A program made the position numbers and the translations under genes. The notes beneath the pieces are model-generated. The model searched no databases and was not told where the DNA came from. It saw nothing but the letters and a program-made list of their open reading frames with translations. Shown piece after piece: positions 17,538 through 26,851 of a stretch of 64,000 bases of DNA. Every line of letters begins with the position of its first letter. Within the stretch, counting starts at the first letter, position 1. Source of the DNA: Rhizohabitans arisaemae. GTDB taxonomy: Bacteria; Actinomycetota; Actinomycetes; Streptosporangiales; Streptosporangiaceae. The stretch lies in NCBI RefSeq assembly GCF_025996515.1, contig NZ_BLRH01000009.1, positions 868,001 through 932,000 on the forward strand, given 5' to 3'.

Positions 17538-18716
17538 CTACTTGACGATCAGGGTGGACAGGTAGCCGGAGACGTTGCGGGCGACCTCCTCGACGGAGTC
17601 ACCGCCGAACTTCTCCAGCACCGCGTCCGCGAGCACCAGCGCCACCATCGCCTCGGCCACCACGCCGGAGGCGGGCACCGCGGTGACGTCGCTCCGCTGG
17701 TTGATGGCCTTGGCGGGCTCGCCGGTGTGCACGTCGATGGTGGAGAGCGCGCGGGGCACCGTGGAGATCGGCTTCATCGCGGCGCGGACCCGCAGCGGCT
17801 CGCCGTTGGTCATGCCCCCTTCGATGCCGCCCGCCCGGTTGGTGACCCGGCGCACCCCTTCCAGGGAGCCTTCGATCTCGTCGTGGGCGAGGGAACCCCG
17901 GCGGCGGGCGGTCTCGAAGCCGTCGCCGACCGCGACCCCCTTCATCGCCTGGATGCCCATCAGCGCTCCGGCGAGCCGGGCGTCGAGCCGCCTGTCCCAG
18001 TGGGTGAAGCTGCCCAGGCCGGGCGGCAGCCCGTACGCGACGACCTCGACGACACCGCCGAGGGTGTCGCCTTCCTTGCGGGCGGCCTCCACCTCGGCGA
18101 CCATCGCGGCGCTCGCCTCGGGGTCGAAGCAGCGGACGGGGTCGGCGTCGACGGCGGCCAGGTCACCGGGCTCGGGGATGACCCCTGCGGGCGCCTCCGC
18201 GGCGCCCATGGAGACGACGTGGCTGACCACCTCGACCCCGACCGCCTGGTGCAGGAAGCGCTTGGCCACCTCGCCGAGGGCGACCCGGGCGGCGGTCTCC
18301 CGCGCGGAGGCCCGGTCCAGGACGGGGCGGGCGTCGTCGTGGCCGTATTTCTGCATCCCCGCCAGGTCGGCGTGACCGGGCCGGGGCCGGGAGAGCGGGG
18401 CGTTGCGCGCCAGGCCGGCGAGGAGCTCCTCGTCGACCGGGTCGGCCGCCATCACGACCTCCCACTTGGGCCATTCGGAGTTGCCGACCCGGATCGCGAC
18501 CGGGCCGCCCATGGTCTTGCCGTGCCGGACCCCGCCGACGATCGTGACCGCGTCCTCCTCGAACTTCATCCGCGCGCCCCGGCCGTAGCCGAGCCGACGG
18601 CGGCGAAGCGCCTCGGAAACGTCCGCGGTGGTCACCCGCACGTGGGCGGGCAGACCCTCCAATATCGCAACAAGCTCGGGGCCGTGGGACTCCCCGGCGG
18701 TCAACCAGCGCAGCAT
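17538..18716 (-). CDS. aroC: Chorismate synthase
   Basis: This 392-residue FMN-dependent enzyme makes chorismate from EPSP. The start [21 protein letters not shown] at 18716 is the canonical N-terminus; the much longer upstream frame is spurious. Signature regions include [35 protein letters not shown] and the late [16 protein letters not shown]. It is the first aro gene in the block. A prepilin peptidase gene lies 47 bp upstream on the same strand. Confidence 0.97.
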   Translation of the reverse strand: MLRWLTAGESHGPELVAILEGLPAHVRVTTADVSEALRRRRLGYGRGARMKFEEDAVTIVGGVRHGKTMGGPVAIRVGNSEWPKWEVVMAADPVDEELLAGLARNAPLSRPRPGHADLAGMQKYGHDDARPVLDRASARETAARVALGEVAKRFLHQAVGVEVVSHVVSMGAAEAPAGVIPEPGDLAAVDADPVRCFDPEASAAMVAEVEAARKEGDTLGGVVEVVAYGLPPGLGSFTHWDRRLDARLAGALMGIQAMKGVAVGDGFETARRRGSLAHDEIEGSLEGVRRVTNRAGGIEGGMTNGEPLRVRAAMKPISTVPRALSTIDVHTGEPAKAINQRSDVTAVPASGVVAEAMVALVLADAVLEKFGGDSVEEVARNVSGYLSTLIVK

Positions 18717-18763
18717 GGACACAAGTCTTCCATGTGCCGGGACCGGCCCGCGCCAACCGATCA

Positions 18764-19405
18764 TCAGGCGAGACAGGCCCCCATCAGGGCTCCGAGCAGC
18801 ATGAAGGGCCCGAAGGGGAAGTCGCTCCGCCATGTCGCACGGCGAGTCGCCAGGAGCAGTACGGCGTACAGCGCGGCCAGCAGATGCCCGGCGAACGCGC
18901 CGATCAGCCAGGCGTCCCAGCCCAGCCGCCCCAGCAGGAGCCCGAGTACCCCGGCGAGTTTGACGTCCCCGAACCCCAGGCCGTCCGGCTTGATAAGCCA
19001 AAAGATGCCATAAATCAGCAAAAGTCCGGCCATACCGGAAATAGCGGCGAGAAGTCCCGGCCACCCGGACGTGTACGGCGCCGCGGCGGCGAGCAGGACG
19101 AACGCCACCGGATACCAGGTGAGCGTGAGCGGATCCGGAAGCCGCTTGATCCGCCGGTCGACCACGGCCAGCGCCGACCCGGCCAGGACCCCGGACAGAT
19201 AGGCGGGCAGCAGCGCCGGCTCGTCGACCCGCCAGACGACCAGCCCCGCCGCGGCGGCCGTACCCACCTCGATCCACGGCGGCCAGACGAGCCTGAGGCG
19301 GGGACCCGGCCCCTCGTCCACCGGCGCGAACCCGTCGGCCACCCGCCGGACAAGGACCCCGGCGGCCAGACCCACGACCACGGCGACCACAACCCAGTAC
19401 GCCAC
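18764..19405 (-). CDS. A24-family prepilin peptidase
   Basis: This 213-residue polytopic membrane aspartic protease of the type IV prepilin peptidase family shows both catalytic aspartate contexts: [18 protein letters not shown] and the GxGD-type [20 protein letters not shown]. Such enzymes cleave leader peptides of pilin-like or Tad/Flp proteins. In actinobacteria a copy commonly sits between aroE and aroC, and this one is in that place, but aroE is not on the other side. A roughly 60-bp copy of its 5' end appears near 32162-32222. Confidence 0.88.
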   Translation of the reverse strand: MAYWVVVAVVVGLAAGVLVRRVADGFAPVDEGPGPRLRLVWPPWIEVGTAAAAGLVVWRVDEPALLPAYLSGVLAGSALAVVDRRIKRLPDPLTLTWYPVAFVLLAAAAPYTSGWPGLLAAISGMAGLLLIYGIFWLIKPDGLGFGDVKLAGVLGLLLGRLGWDAWLIGAFAGHLLAALYAVLLLATRRATWRSDFPFGPFMLLGALMGACLA

Positions 19406-20564
19406 CGGCCGACCCTAACCGAGGAACGCCCGGGGCCGGTACGGAAACCACCCACGGGTCGTGCGTCGCCTGCGCCGACGAGGGGCCGGTGCGGGCCCGT
19501 TGGAAACGGTGTCGGGCCTGGCCCGCTCGGCCATACCCCGTACGCCTCCAATCGGAGTCGCCACCGGTCGACGCCGACCCAGTCCCACCGGTTGACAGCC
19601 GCGCCGTTCTCCTGGCTCGTACCGGGACGTCGCCGTCAGCGGTGAGGACCGTGTCGGATCGGCTACCCTCACACATTTCCGGATCCATCCGGTCGCAAGG
19701 GGTGACATCTGGCGTAGGTCCGTTCACTCCGGAATCTGCATGCGTGTTGAAGAGGTTGCGCTCGGTAGCGGCACGGCGTCGTGGAACCGCATGCGCCTAG
19801 CGCGGCCCTGTGTCGCTGCAGACCTGAAGGCTGCGCCCGAGCCGCGGATTCCCTCCCCGGCCCGCGTCATCGCCAAGCATTCAGAAGACGTGCTTTGGTG
19901 ACGTCGGCGGATTTGCCCAGGATCTGACCGATTTCGTGGAACGGGATCGCGAACATGTCGTGCAGGACGAACGCCCCCCCGCTGATCGGCCGCCTGGTCT
20001 CGGAAAGCTCCCACTCCAACCTGCTCGCCCGCTTCAGCAACCGCCTCACCGCCCTGGTCGCCCAATCCGCATGACCCGCCGTCTTGTGAGCCGCCGAAAC
20101 CGATCTCCCGGCTCGCAGGCGTCGAGCACGTATCGGCGCTGGGGTTGTCAGGCATACGACTGTGTCCGCCGGAGGGGTGATCGTTTCCCAGCCGGCGGAG
20201 GGTCCGCTCTGGAGGTGGCACGCACCGGTCGGGCAGGTGGACACGACGATGACGGGAGACGTCGGGTCAGCCAGTGGGTCAGGCCCGCCTGCGGCGTCAC
20301 CAGGAACATCGTCACTGTCAGTCGGGTCTCCGGACGGGTGACCCGGGGATTGGACGTGAGCCGGTCGCCGGGAGTGGTGGAGGGATTTTCAGCGAGACCG
20401 AAGGACTCTCACCGAGAACAGTCGCCAGTTCGGTCGGCCAGGTTTGAGAACGTGGAGAGTTCGACCGGCCCCCGCAGTCCAAGGAAGGGTCGCGGCTGAG
20501 GAGCTTGGTCGAGTTCAGCGCCTTCGACTCAGAAACCGTCGGACCCGTCTGGCAGGTTTCTGCC
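19406..20564. other. 1.16-kb eroded intergenic region
   Basis: No intact gene can be supported here. The only recognisable coding trace is a sigma-70 region 4-like peptide on the minus strand (19867-19990). The remainder has long overlapping frames without database-like motifs. Because aroE normally flanks the prepilin peptidase gene, this looks like a replaced and decayed segment. Confidence 0.5.
19867..19990 (-). pseudogene. ECF sigma-factor (SigJ-like) C-terminal remnant
   Basis: The minus-strand peptide FVLHDMFAIPFHEIGQILGK, followed by S-A-D-V-T-K-A-R, closely matches region 4 of SigJ-type ECF sigma factors (FVLHDMFAVPFDEIAPIVGR). No region 2 is present upstream, and the frame before it is not sigma-like, so this is a truncated remnant. 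Confidence 0.5.
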
Positions 20565-21020
20565 ATGGAGACGATCCTGCAGCTGACGATCGACTGTACC
20601 GACCCGCGGAGACTGGTGGCGTTCTGGAGCGAGGCCCTGGGATACGTGCCCGAACCTCCTCCGGGGGGACACACCACCTGGCGGGATTACTGGGTGGGCA
20701 TGGGGGTGCCCGAGGAGGAGCTGGGTCCCGGTGCCGGCGACACCCCGGAGTCGATCGTCGACCCCGCCGGGCAAGGGCCTCGGGTCTGGTTCCAGCAGGT
20801 TCCCGAACCCAAGACCGGCAAGAACCGGGTGCACCTGGATCTGAAGGTGGGCGGCGGGCGCGACGTTGCGCTGGCGGTGCGCACGCAGCGGGTCGCCGCC
20901 ACGGTGGAACGGCTGACCAAGGCCGGTGCCACCGTGCTGCGGATCATGGATGAGCCGGGAATGGAGTACTACGCCGTGGTGCTGCAGGATCCGGAGGGCA
21001 ACGAGTTCTGCGTGGTCTAG
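20565..21020 (+). CDS. VOC (glyoxalase/bleomycin-resistance fold) family protein
   Basis: The 151-residue protein starts at the internal ATG at 20565 (METILQLTIDCTDPRRLVAFW), which gives a canonical VOC beginning; the frame is open 20 codons further upstream. One glyoxalase-like fold is evident from FWSEALGY, VHLDLKVGG and the final LQDPEGNEFCVV, with a metal-ligand-type glutamate. The actinobacterial subfamily is of unknown substrate. The stop codon TAG is embedded in the first unit of the tandem repeat that follows. Confidence 0.85.
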   Translation: METILQLTIDCTDPRRLVAFWSEALGYVPEPPPGGHTTWRDYWVGMGVPEEELGPGAGDTPESIVDPAGQGPRVWFQQVPEPKTGKNRVHLDLKVGGGRDVALAVRTQRVAATVERLTKAGATVLRIMDEPGMEYYAVVLQDPEGNEFCVV

Positions 21021-21150
21021 GGCTCCCTGTGGTCTAGGGCTCCCTGTGGTCTAGAGCTCCATGGTCTAGAGCTCCATGGTCTAGAGCTCCATGGTCTAGA
21101 GCTCCATGGTCTAGAGCTCCATGGTCTAGAGCTCCATGGTCTAGAGCTCC
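21012..21150 (+). repeat. Tandem repeat (15/17 bp) that reiterates the stop codon of the VOC gene
   Basis: Nine units lie end to end: two of 17 bp (GTGGTCTAGGGCTCCCT), then one of 15 bp beginning GTGG and six of 15 bp (ATGGTCTAGAGCTCC). The first unit covers the last codons and the TAG of the VOC gene, so the array grew out of the gene end. In the 15-bp units the reading frame is kept and each contains TAG. Each unit also carries CTAG, normally rare in such genomes. Confidence 0.9.
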
Positions 21151-21221
21151 CTGCCACCGTGCAGGGCGAGGTCGGCCGACCCAGAAGCCCCCGCAGCGGT
21201 AACCCGGGCCCTGGGCTCAGA

Positions 21222-23828
21222 TCAGAACGGGGGCACCTCCGAGTCGGAGTCGGGCATCGCCGGTCGCGCCATGGCGGTTGAAGCCGCAGGGGTCCGCGGG
21301 TTTGCCGTCACCGGTGAGGCCAGGGTCGGGGTGTCGTCATCCTCGATCGGGTAGTCGAGCGGTGTGAGAAGGCGGGGTAGGGGCTCGGGAAGCGGCACGG
21401 CGATCAGCGGCGGGGGAACACGGTGGATTTGCCCCAGGCGGGTGATCCAGACGATGTCGCCGGTGGGGGTCCGGGTGACCTGCCAGCCGCCCTCGTGGCG
21501 GAGCCGGTGGTCGTGGCGGCAGACACAGTGCAGGTTGCCCGCCTGCGTCTCCCCGTCGTCCCCCCATTCCCGGATGTGGTCCTGGTCGGTGCGGGAGGCG
21601 GGCACGCCGCAGCCGGGCGCGGTGCACGTCCGGTCCCGCATCTGCACCTACCGGCGCAGCGCAGCACCGGGGAACCGGGGGCCCCGGCCGGTGGAGTCAG
21701 GATCCGTCCCGTGCGGTTCCGTCCCGCCGGGTATCCGGTCCCTCCCTACGCTTCCTGGACCGCTCTTGCCTCCGCTCGATCTTCGGGGACTCGCCCGGCC
21801 CGGATCCATCCCGAGCGGCTCCTCCTCGACCGGATTCGCCTCGTGCGGTTCCGTCTCGCCCGTGGTCCAGCCGCGCCCGACGCTCTCGGGGTCGCCCGTG
21901 CCGGGGCTTGACCGGGGAGGACGTCCCCGGTCCGGGTTTGTCCGGCCGAATCCTGACGTGAGAGTGGCCTGGCGGGTGAGATCGACGAGCAGACGCCGCC
22001 ACCCCTCGGCGAGCCGGGGCAGGGCGTTCAGGCGGAGAAGATCGGCCCGGGTGAACCGGAGTTCGACGATCCCGCGCGGGTCACCGGTCCCAGCCGGGTC
22101 GGTCGTCGCCTCCGGCAGGCCGGGCCCGGCGTCTCCGCGGAGATCGGGGCGGCACCGGGTGACGCCGCAGGCCGCCAGACGGCCCCGGTCGTCGGTGAGG
22201 ACCCACCGCCACCTCCCACGCAGCTGCCGGGCGGCAATCTCCCGGGCCAGACCGGCGTGAACCGGCCCCCACCCCGCCAGTTCCCCAGGACGCTCGTCCA
22301 GACCGAGCAGCGTGGCCACCTCCACCCGAAGCTCACCGGCCGACCACCCCCTCGGACTCGCCACCGGCCCCTCACGCTCCGACTCGCCGACCCTGGGGAC
22401 GACGACTTCGAGTGCGCCCACAGCCGGAACCCGACCGAGCCCTTCGTACATTCGGGGGAGCACCACCGCATCGCCGACCTTCTTCGGACCGAAGGTGGAC
22501 CCCCCTTGCTCACCGGGCATGCTTCCCGCAAAGGGTTCACGGTCCGCGGAGCGTGGAGAGACGACTACGGTTTCGGTGTTGATCCGCATGGTCTTGGTCG
22601 CTCCGGGCGCCTGGCTGCATGCGGCCGGTGGCATCTCGACACGAGGTTCGAGGTCGCGTCCCGTCGAGCGGACATGAGGGCGGGGGTCACGTCCGGTGAA
22701 GCAGCGGGATCCGGGAAGGATGGGATTTCCGTCCGAGGCGTGAGGTGAGCCGTCACCCCCGGCCGGGCCAAGCCCGGTCAGCCGGTGCGTGCGACGGTTC
22801 CCAGCCCATGTCCCATCACCGGGCGAGACCCCGTCTGCGTCTGTGGCCTCGGCCACGCCTTCCCGCCCGGCCCGGTCCACTCCCCGGCCGGAGGCCCCGG
22901 CTGTTTCAACCACCCCCGGCCGCCCGGCCGGTCCACTGCGGTCGGCCGACCCGGCCGCGACTCGCGCGTCCTCACCCTCCCCTGCCCCTGATCGGACAAG
23001 ATCGTCCATGCGCCGGGAATCGGCCACCAGCCAGGCCACGATCTGCTCGTCCGTCCAGCACTGAAAGCTCGCGTCCAGCATCCCCAGGAACAGCTCCGAC
23101 CGAATGTGCTGAGTCGGCCGCCGGTCCCCCGCCGTCTTGGCCCGCCTTGCGAGGGCGTCCACCCGGGCGCAGGCGGCCGTGACCCTCTCCACCGGCTGGT
23201 CCACCCCCGACAGGTTCGCGGTCCCGTCGGGGTTGCGCGACCCGACCACCCGGCGTTCCCGCACCGCAGCCTTGTAGTGCCTCTCCGCCCACTCCGGGTC
23301 GATCCCGACCGCCGCCCGCTTGACCGCGTCGATGAGCGCGGCCACCGTCACCGTTTCCGCCAGGGGAAGCAACCGGTCACACACCACCTGGGCTTGCCCG
23401 TCGGTCAGGCCGCGCGTCCAGGTCGCCAGCGCCTGTGCCTTCGCCTTGTCGATCCGGCCACGACCCAACGCCGCGTGCACCGCCGGAAGCCGGGACATCA
23501 GATCCCAGGCCTCAGCGAAACGGGTCTCGGCCCGACGGCGCGACCACACCAAGGCGGGGCGCAACTCGTCGGCGGAGAACTCGTCCGGGACGTCCGTCCG
23601 GCACACCAGCGAATCCGGGCCGGGGGTACGCAACCCGACTTCCACCATCGCGGCCATGAACATGGCGTCGTCGTGGGCGCACTGCCGGTGCCAGGCCTTC
23701 AGCACCTCCACGGCATCCGAGTCCGACACCCGACGGATGTCGATCGTGGCCAGCACACGCCCAAGCTCCGCACCGGGCGGCATCTGAGCCAGCCCGGCGG
23801 GAACCCGCTGCGTCACCGAAATCTCCAC
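21222..23828 (-). pseudogene. DUF222/HNH-endonuclease-like gene interrupted by one in-frame amber codon
   Basis: A long DUF222 (13E12-type) protein is encoded from a GTG start near 23828. The N-terminal part shows VLKAWHRQCAHDDAMFMAAM, and a variable Gly/Pro/Arg-rich middle follows. The HNH module lies beyond a TAG at 21648-21650. After the TAG the same frame resumes with VQMRDRTCTAPGC and DQDHIREWGDDGET, then NLHCVCRHDHRLRH: the zinc-cysteine and HNH residues. Relatives I know read ...RYVQxRDRTC here, so TAG appears to replace the tyrosine codon. Either the gene is a recent nonsense pseudogene or the HNH part is made separately from the GTG next to the stop (21647) or by read-through. Confidence 0.75.
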
Positions 23829-24520
23829 ACCCCCACCCTGCCACCCGCCACCGACAATTCCCTGGCCGATTCGGGGGCCAACAAACCCCTCACCAATACG
23901 ACAGCAAGATATCCACACAATCATCACACAAGGGATATTAAGGGTACGTTTCTGCCCGTCCGCTCAAGAATCAGAAATGACCCTCATCGGATGAGGGATG
24001 CCCGGCGGATAACCGGGTGATGAACGCGTTACACGCACCGAATCGAGCGGGTAGATCTCCCGTCCGGAGAATTGGAGATAACTCGCCAAAATCCATCCGG
24101 AACTGCGAAAGAAATTTCATCAGGTGCTGCGATAAGCAAGTCTCGTCACTTCCAATGATTCGCACCATTGGGCCAATGACCAATCTTTCTTACCAACCTC
24201 CACATACGGCCCTTCAAACCGCAGTACGGAAACTCGGGCCCGGACCTGGGCACGATGCCTGAACGCCCAACGATGCATTGCCGTACGGCGACGATCACGC
24301 GGTGAAGCCGGATCGGTTGTCAATCCGACTCCGGAACACCTGAAATCCCGGCCGTCCGAGGTTTATGACCCCTCAGCCTTCCCTCAAGCCATGTGGGTGG
24401 TACCCGGAGCAATTGACCCCGGGTCAGGGGGTGCCAAGCGGAGTTTCAGACTCATTGGAGGGAGGTGGAGTTCGCGGCCCGGCTTCTCGGGGTCGTGGAC
24501 GGTGTCCCCGTGGCGGGCCG
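23829..24520. other. Intergenic region of about 0.7 kb, lower GC
   Basis: No gene is supported. Base composition around 23900-24200 is visibly less GC-rich than its surroundings, and the short frames on both strands (for example 24120-24323 minus, 67 codons) lack recognisable motifs. The promoter of the DUF222 gene should lie at its left edge. Confidence 0.45.
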
Positions 24521-25741
24521 TCAGCGCGTGGGAAGGGGCGGCAGCTGCGACGGCCGCATCAGGAAGGAGTGGAACTTCTGCCGAGACGAATCCGGATGGA
24601 CGACGACCATGGCGTCCTCGTTCGTGGAGACGTAACCGAGTTCCTTGGTGAGTCGCACACATGTCCCGGAACGCACGTCCGCGACATAGACCGGCTGAAT
24701 GCCCGCTGCAGGGTCACACCGGCGACTGTCCACCGGATGCCACGAGACCAGATCACCTGAGACGCCGATGCCGTCGACCTTGTCCCGGCCCTCGTCGAAA
24801 ACGGTCCGAGGCTCGTCCCAACCGACCTTCCAGGCGCGGACGGTTCGGAATCCACCCTCGATCCACGCGAGCACCGAGCCGCTTGCCGCGTTCGGCCCTA
24901 CATCCTCGATGTCCCGCAGGCCTTGCGGGGTCTCGACGGGTTTCCCGGACGCCAATGCCGCGGCTCGGAAATCGAGGCTGCCGTCTGCCTGACCCTCGGT
25001 CCGGACGATCAGATCCCCGATGATCCACGTCGATCTGATCCTGCCGCGCGCAACGACGGTTTTCTCATCGTTCTTCAGGTCGTACAGACACACCTCGGTA
25101 ACGTCGCGATCTACGCCCTTGCTCCATATCGCTTTTCCGGAGCGAGTGTCGACGCCGTCAACAAACCCATCATCGAGCTGGCGAGTAATGTCGGTTTCCT
25201 GGTCCCAGACCCGAATGGACGTCTCATAAGACATGAGAGAATGCTGAACGGCGAAGACGAACCAGCGACCGTCGAAGGACCCGCCCACCTGCTGATCACG
25301 GCTGGGATCCTCCATCCGATAAACAGTCGACCAGGTTCTCTTCTGCCCGTCAAATCTCACGATCTCAGTGTTCCTGAGAACACCTATTTCATATTTTCCG
25401 GCATTCAGCTGCCCGAAGATTGCAGAACCGTCGGCACCGACCGATGCAGGAAGAACTTGGCCTGCTGTGACCTGTGTCGGAATCGATCCCGCCGCTATGA
25501 ATTTCTCCCAGGAACCAGGCAGATCGACTTCACACTCCAGGCGATTCTCCCCAGACGTGCGTGGCGAAGCCTGCTTATCGACCGCGAATTGGGCTTGATA
25601 CACCGAGACGGGCTCGGGTGCCGGCGAACAGCCCACAAGTGCGATCATTGCCACGACGATTCCACTGATGCGCCCACGACCTCCTTGAACGAATCGCCGG
25701 CTCGGTCGGCAGCGAAACAAGCGCCGATCTTCCTGACGCAT
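24521..25741 (-). CDS. Secreted lipoprotein, possibly beta-propeller-like
   Basis: This predicted lipoprotein (up to 406 residues) has the lipobox ALVGC followed by SPAPEPVS. Repeated W/D-containing beta segments (GSFDGRWFVFAV, SIRVWDQETD, GKAIWSKGVD, GDLVSWHPVDS) suggest a beta-propeller-like extracytoplasmic domain, but I cannot assign a family. The start is uncertain: the longest frame begins at 25741 with an arginine-rich leader, while ATG codons close to the hydrophobic core are alternatives. Codon use and GC are a little lower than in flanking genes. No operon partner is evident. Confidence 0.65.
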   Translation of the reverse strand: MRQEDRRLFRCRPSRRFVQGGRGRISGIVVAMIALVGCSPAPEPVSVYQAQFAVDKQASPRTSGENRLECEVDLPGSWEKFIAAGSIPTQVTAGQVLPASVGADGSAIFGQLNAGKYEIGVLRNTEIVRFDGQKRTWSTVYRMEDPSRDQQVGGSFDGRWFVFAVQHSLMSYETSIRVWDQETDITRQLDDGFVDGVDTRSGKAIWSKGVDRDVTEVCLYDLKNDEKTVVARGRIRSTWIIGDLIVRTEGQADGSLDFRAAALASGKPVETPQGLRDIEDVGPNAASGSVLAWIEGGFRTVRAWKVGWDEPRTVFDEGRDKVDGIGVSGDLVSWHPVDSRRCDPAAGIQPVYVADVRSGTCVRLTKELGYVSTNEDAMVVVHPDSSRQKFHSFLMRPSQLPPLPTR

Positions 25742-25829
25742 TTACCGGCAGATATGTTCAAGGTTTCGTATGCCGTCAGGACGACGACGGCTGACCTCGG
25801 CGACGCGCGCCCGCCCGCCGAACCGCCTC

Positions 25830-26171
25830 TCAGACCGTCAGGCGGAGTTCCAGGCCATTGGGGAGGAGGACGCCGACCGTCGCCGACAGGTGCCGCCTGG
25901 AGTAGTCGGCGGCGGCACGGTAGCCGGCCATGCCGTCCTCGACCGGCTCCACGGTGACCGTGCGCCGATCGCGTTCGCCGCGCACCCGCCGTACGCAACC
26001 CGCCTTCTCCAGCCTGTCGATCACCCTGGTCGCCGAGGCGGACGGCAGCCCAAGCTCCTCGAAGATCGCCCCCACCGCGAGGGGTCCGCGGTTCTCCAGC
26101 AGGATGAGGGCTGCGACGTCGATCGGTTGCAGGCCGAGCCGGTCGGCGACGGCCACATTGTGCGGATCCAT
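25830..26171 (-). CDS. MarR-family regulator, 5' end frameshifted or truncated
   Basis: From the ATG at 26171 (MDPHNVAVADRLGLQPIDV) 113 residues follow, with the MarR winged helix (PSASATRVIDRLEKAGCVRR, then GERDRRTVTVEPV). The first helix expected in a MarR dimer is missing. It is found in another frame just upstream (MGELVAAHGT from the ATG at 26221), so a one-base slip around 26190 probably separates the two parts. It lies directly after tag at the end of the alkylation-repair operon. Either this is a recent frameshift pseudogene or a shortened protein is made. Confidence 0.6.
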   Translation of the reverse strand: MDPHNVAVADRLGLQPIDVAALILLENRGPLAVGAIFEELGLPSASATRVIDRLEKAGCVRRVRGERDRRTVTVEPVEDGMAGYRAAADYSRRHLSATVGVLLPNGLELRLTV

Positions 26172-26226
26172 GAGCAGGCCGCGGCTGCCGGCGTCCCGTG
26201 GGCGGCCACGAGCTCGCCCATGAAGG

Positions 26227-26847
26227 TCACGATGTCCAGATTCGGGAGCTGCCCCGTCGATGCGAGCCGAGCAGATGGGTGTCGACGATGCCGATCGCCT
26301 CCATGAGGGCGTACACGGTGGTCGGGCCGACGAAGGCGAATCCGCGTCGGCGCAGCTCCTTTGACAATGCGATCGACTCGGCGGACTTCGTGGGGATCTC
26401 CGCAAAGGTCCGGGGGCAGGGTGTGCTCTCGGGCCGGAAGGACCACACCAGCTCGGCCAGGCCCATCTCCTCACGCAACAGGATGGTGGCGCGGGCGTTG
26501 GTGATGGTCGCCTGGATCTTCCGCCGGTTGCGCACGATGCCGGCGTCGGCCATCAACCGATCGACATCGGTCTCGGTGTACGCGGCGATCGCGTCCGGGA
26601 GGAAGTCGTCGAACGCCGCACGGAATGCGGGGCGCTTGCGGAGGATCGTCGCCCAGGACAGACCCGCCTGAAATCCTTCGAGACTGATGCGCTCATAGAC
26701 GCCGCGTTCGTCCGTGACCGGCATGCCCCACTCTGTGTCGTAGTAGTCGCGCAGCAGAGGGGCGGCGGCCGCCCATGCGGGCCGGGCGAGCCCGTCGTCC
26801 CCGACGACGACGCCGGGGTCGGCGACGGTGCTTGCCTCCTGTGTCAT
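26227..26847 (-). CDS. tag: DNA-3-methyladenine glycosylase I-like protein
   Basis: This 206-residue helix-hairpin-helix glycosylase of the Tag family starts at the ATG at 26847; a TTG at 26862 is an alternative. Motifs include YYDTEWGMPV, LEGFQAGLSWATILRKRPAF, GIVRNRRKI and FVGPTTVYALMEAIGIVDTH. In E. coli Tag, zinc is held by Cys4, His17, His175 and Cys179. Here the cysteine positions read as non-cysteine, and YHD is YYD, so the zinc site seems largely lost, apparently as in other actinobacterial relatives. It follows alkB by 4 bp in the operon. Confidence 0.85.
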   Translation of the reverse strand: MTQEASTVADPGVVVGDDGLARPAWAAAAPLLRDYYDTEWGMPVTDERGVYERISLEGFQAGLSWATILRKRPAFRAAFDDFLPDAIAAYTETDVDRLMADAGIVRNRRKIQATITNARATILLREEMGLAELVWSFRPESTPCPRTFAEIPTKSAESIALSKELRRRGFAFVGPTTVYALMEAIGIVDTHLLGSHRRGSSRIWTS

Positions 26848-26851
26848 TCGA

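Noticed and set aside
18717-19727. Extended aroC frame of 729 codons
   Set aside because: The upstream part overlaps the prepilin peptidase gene in another frame and lacks aroC homology; the canonical start is [12 protein letters not shown].
21012-21150. Short direct repeats as a possible CRISPR or origin iteron array
   Set aside because: Units are contiguous without spacers and start inside a gene's stop codon; no replication gene or DnaA-box cluster is nearby.
24120-24323. 67-codon minus-strand frame in the lower-GC gap
   Set aside because: No ribosome site, no motif, and no neighbour linkage; not enough to call a gene.
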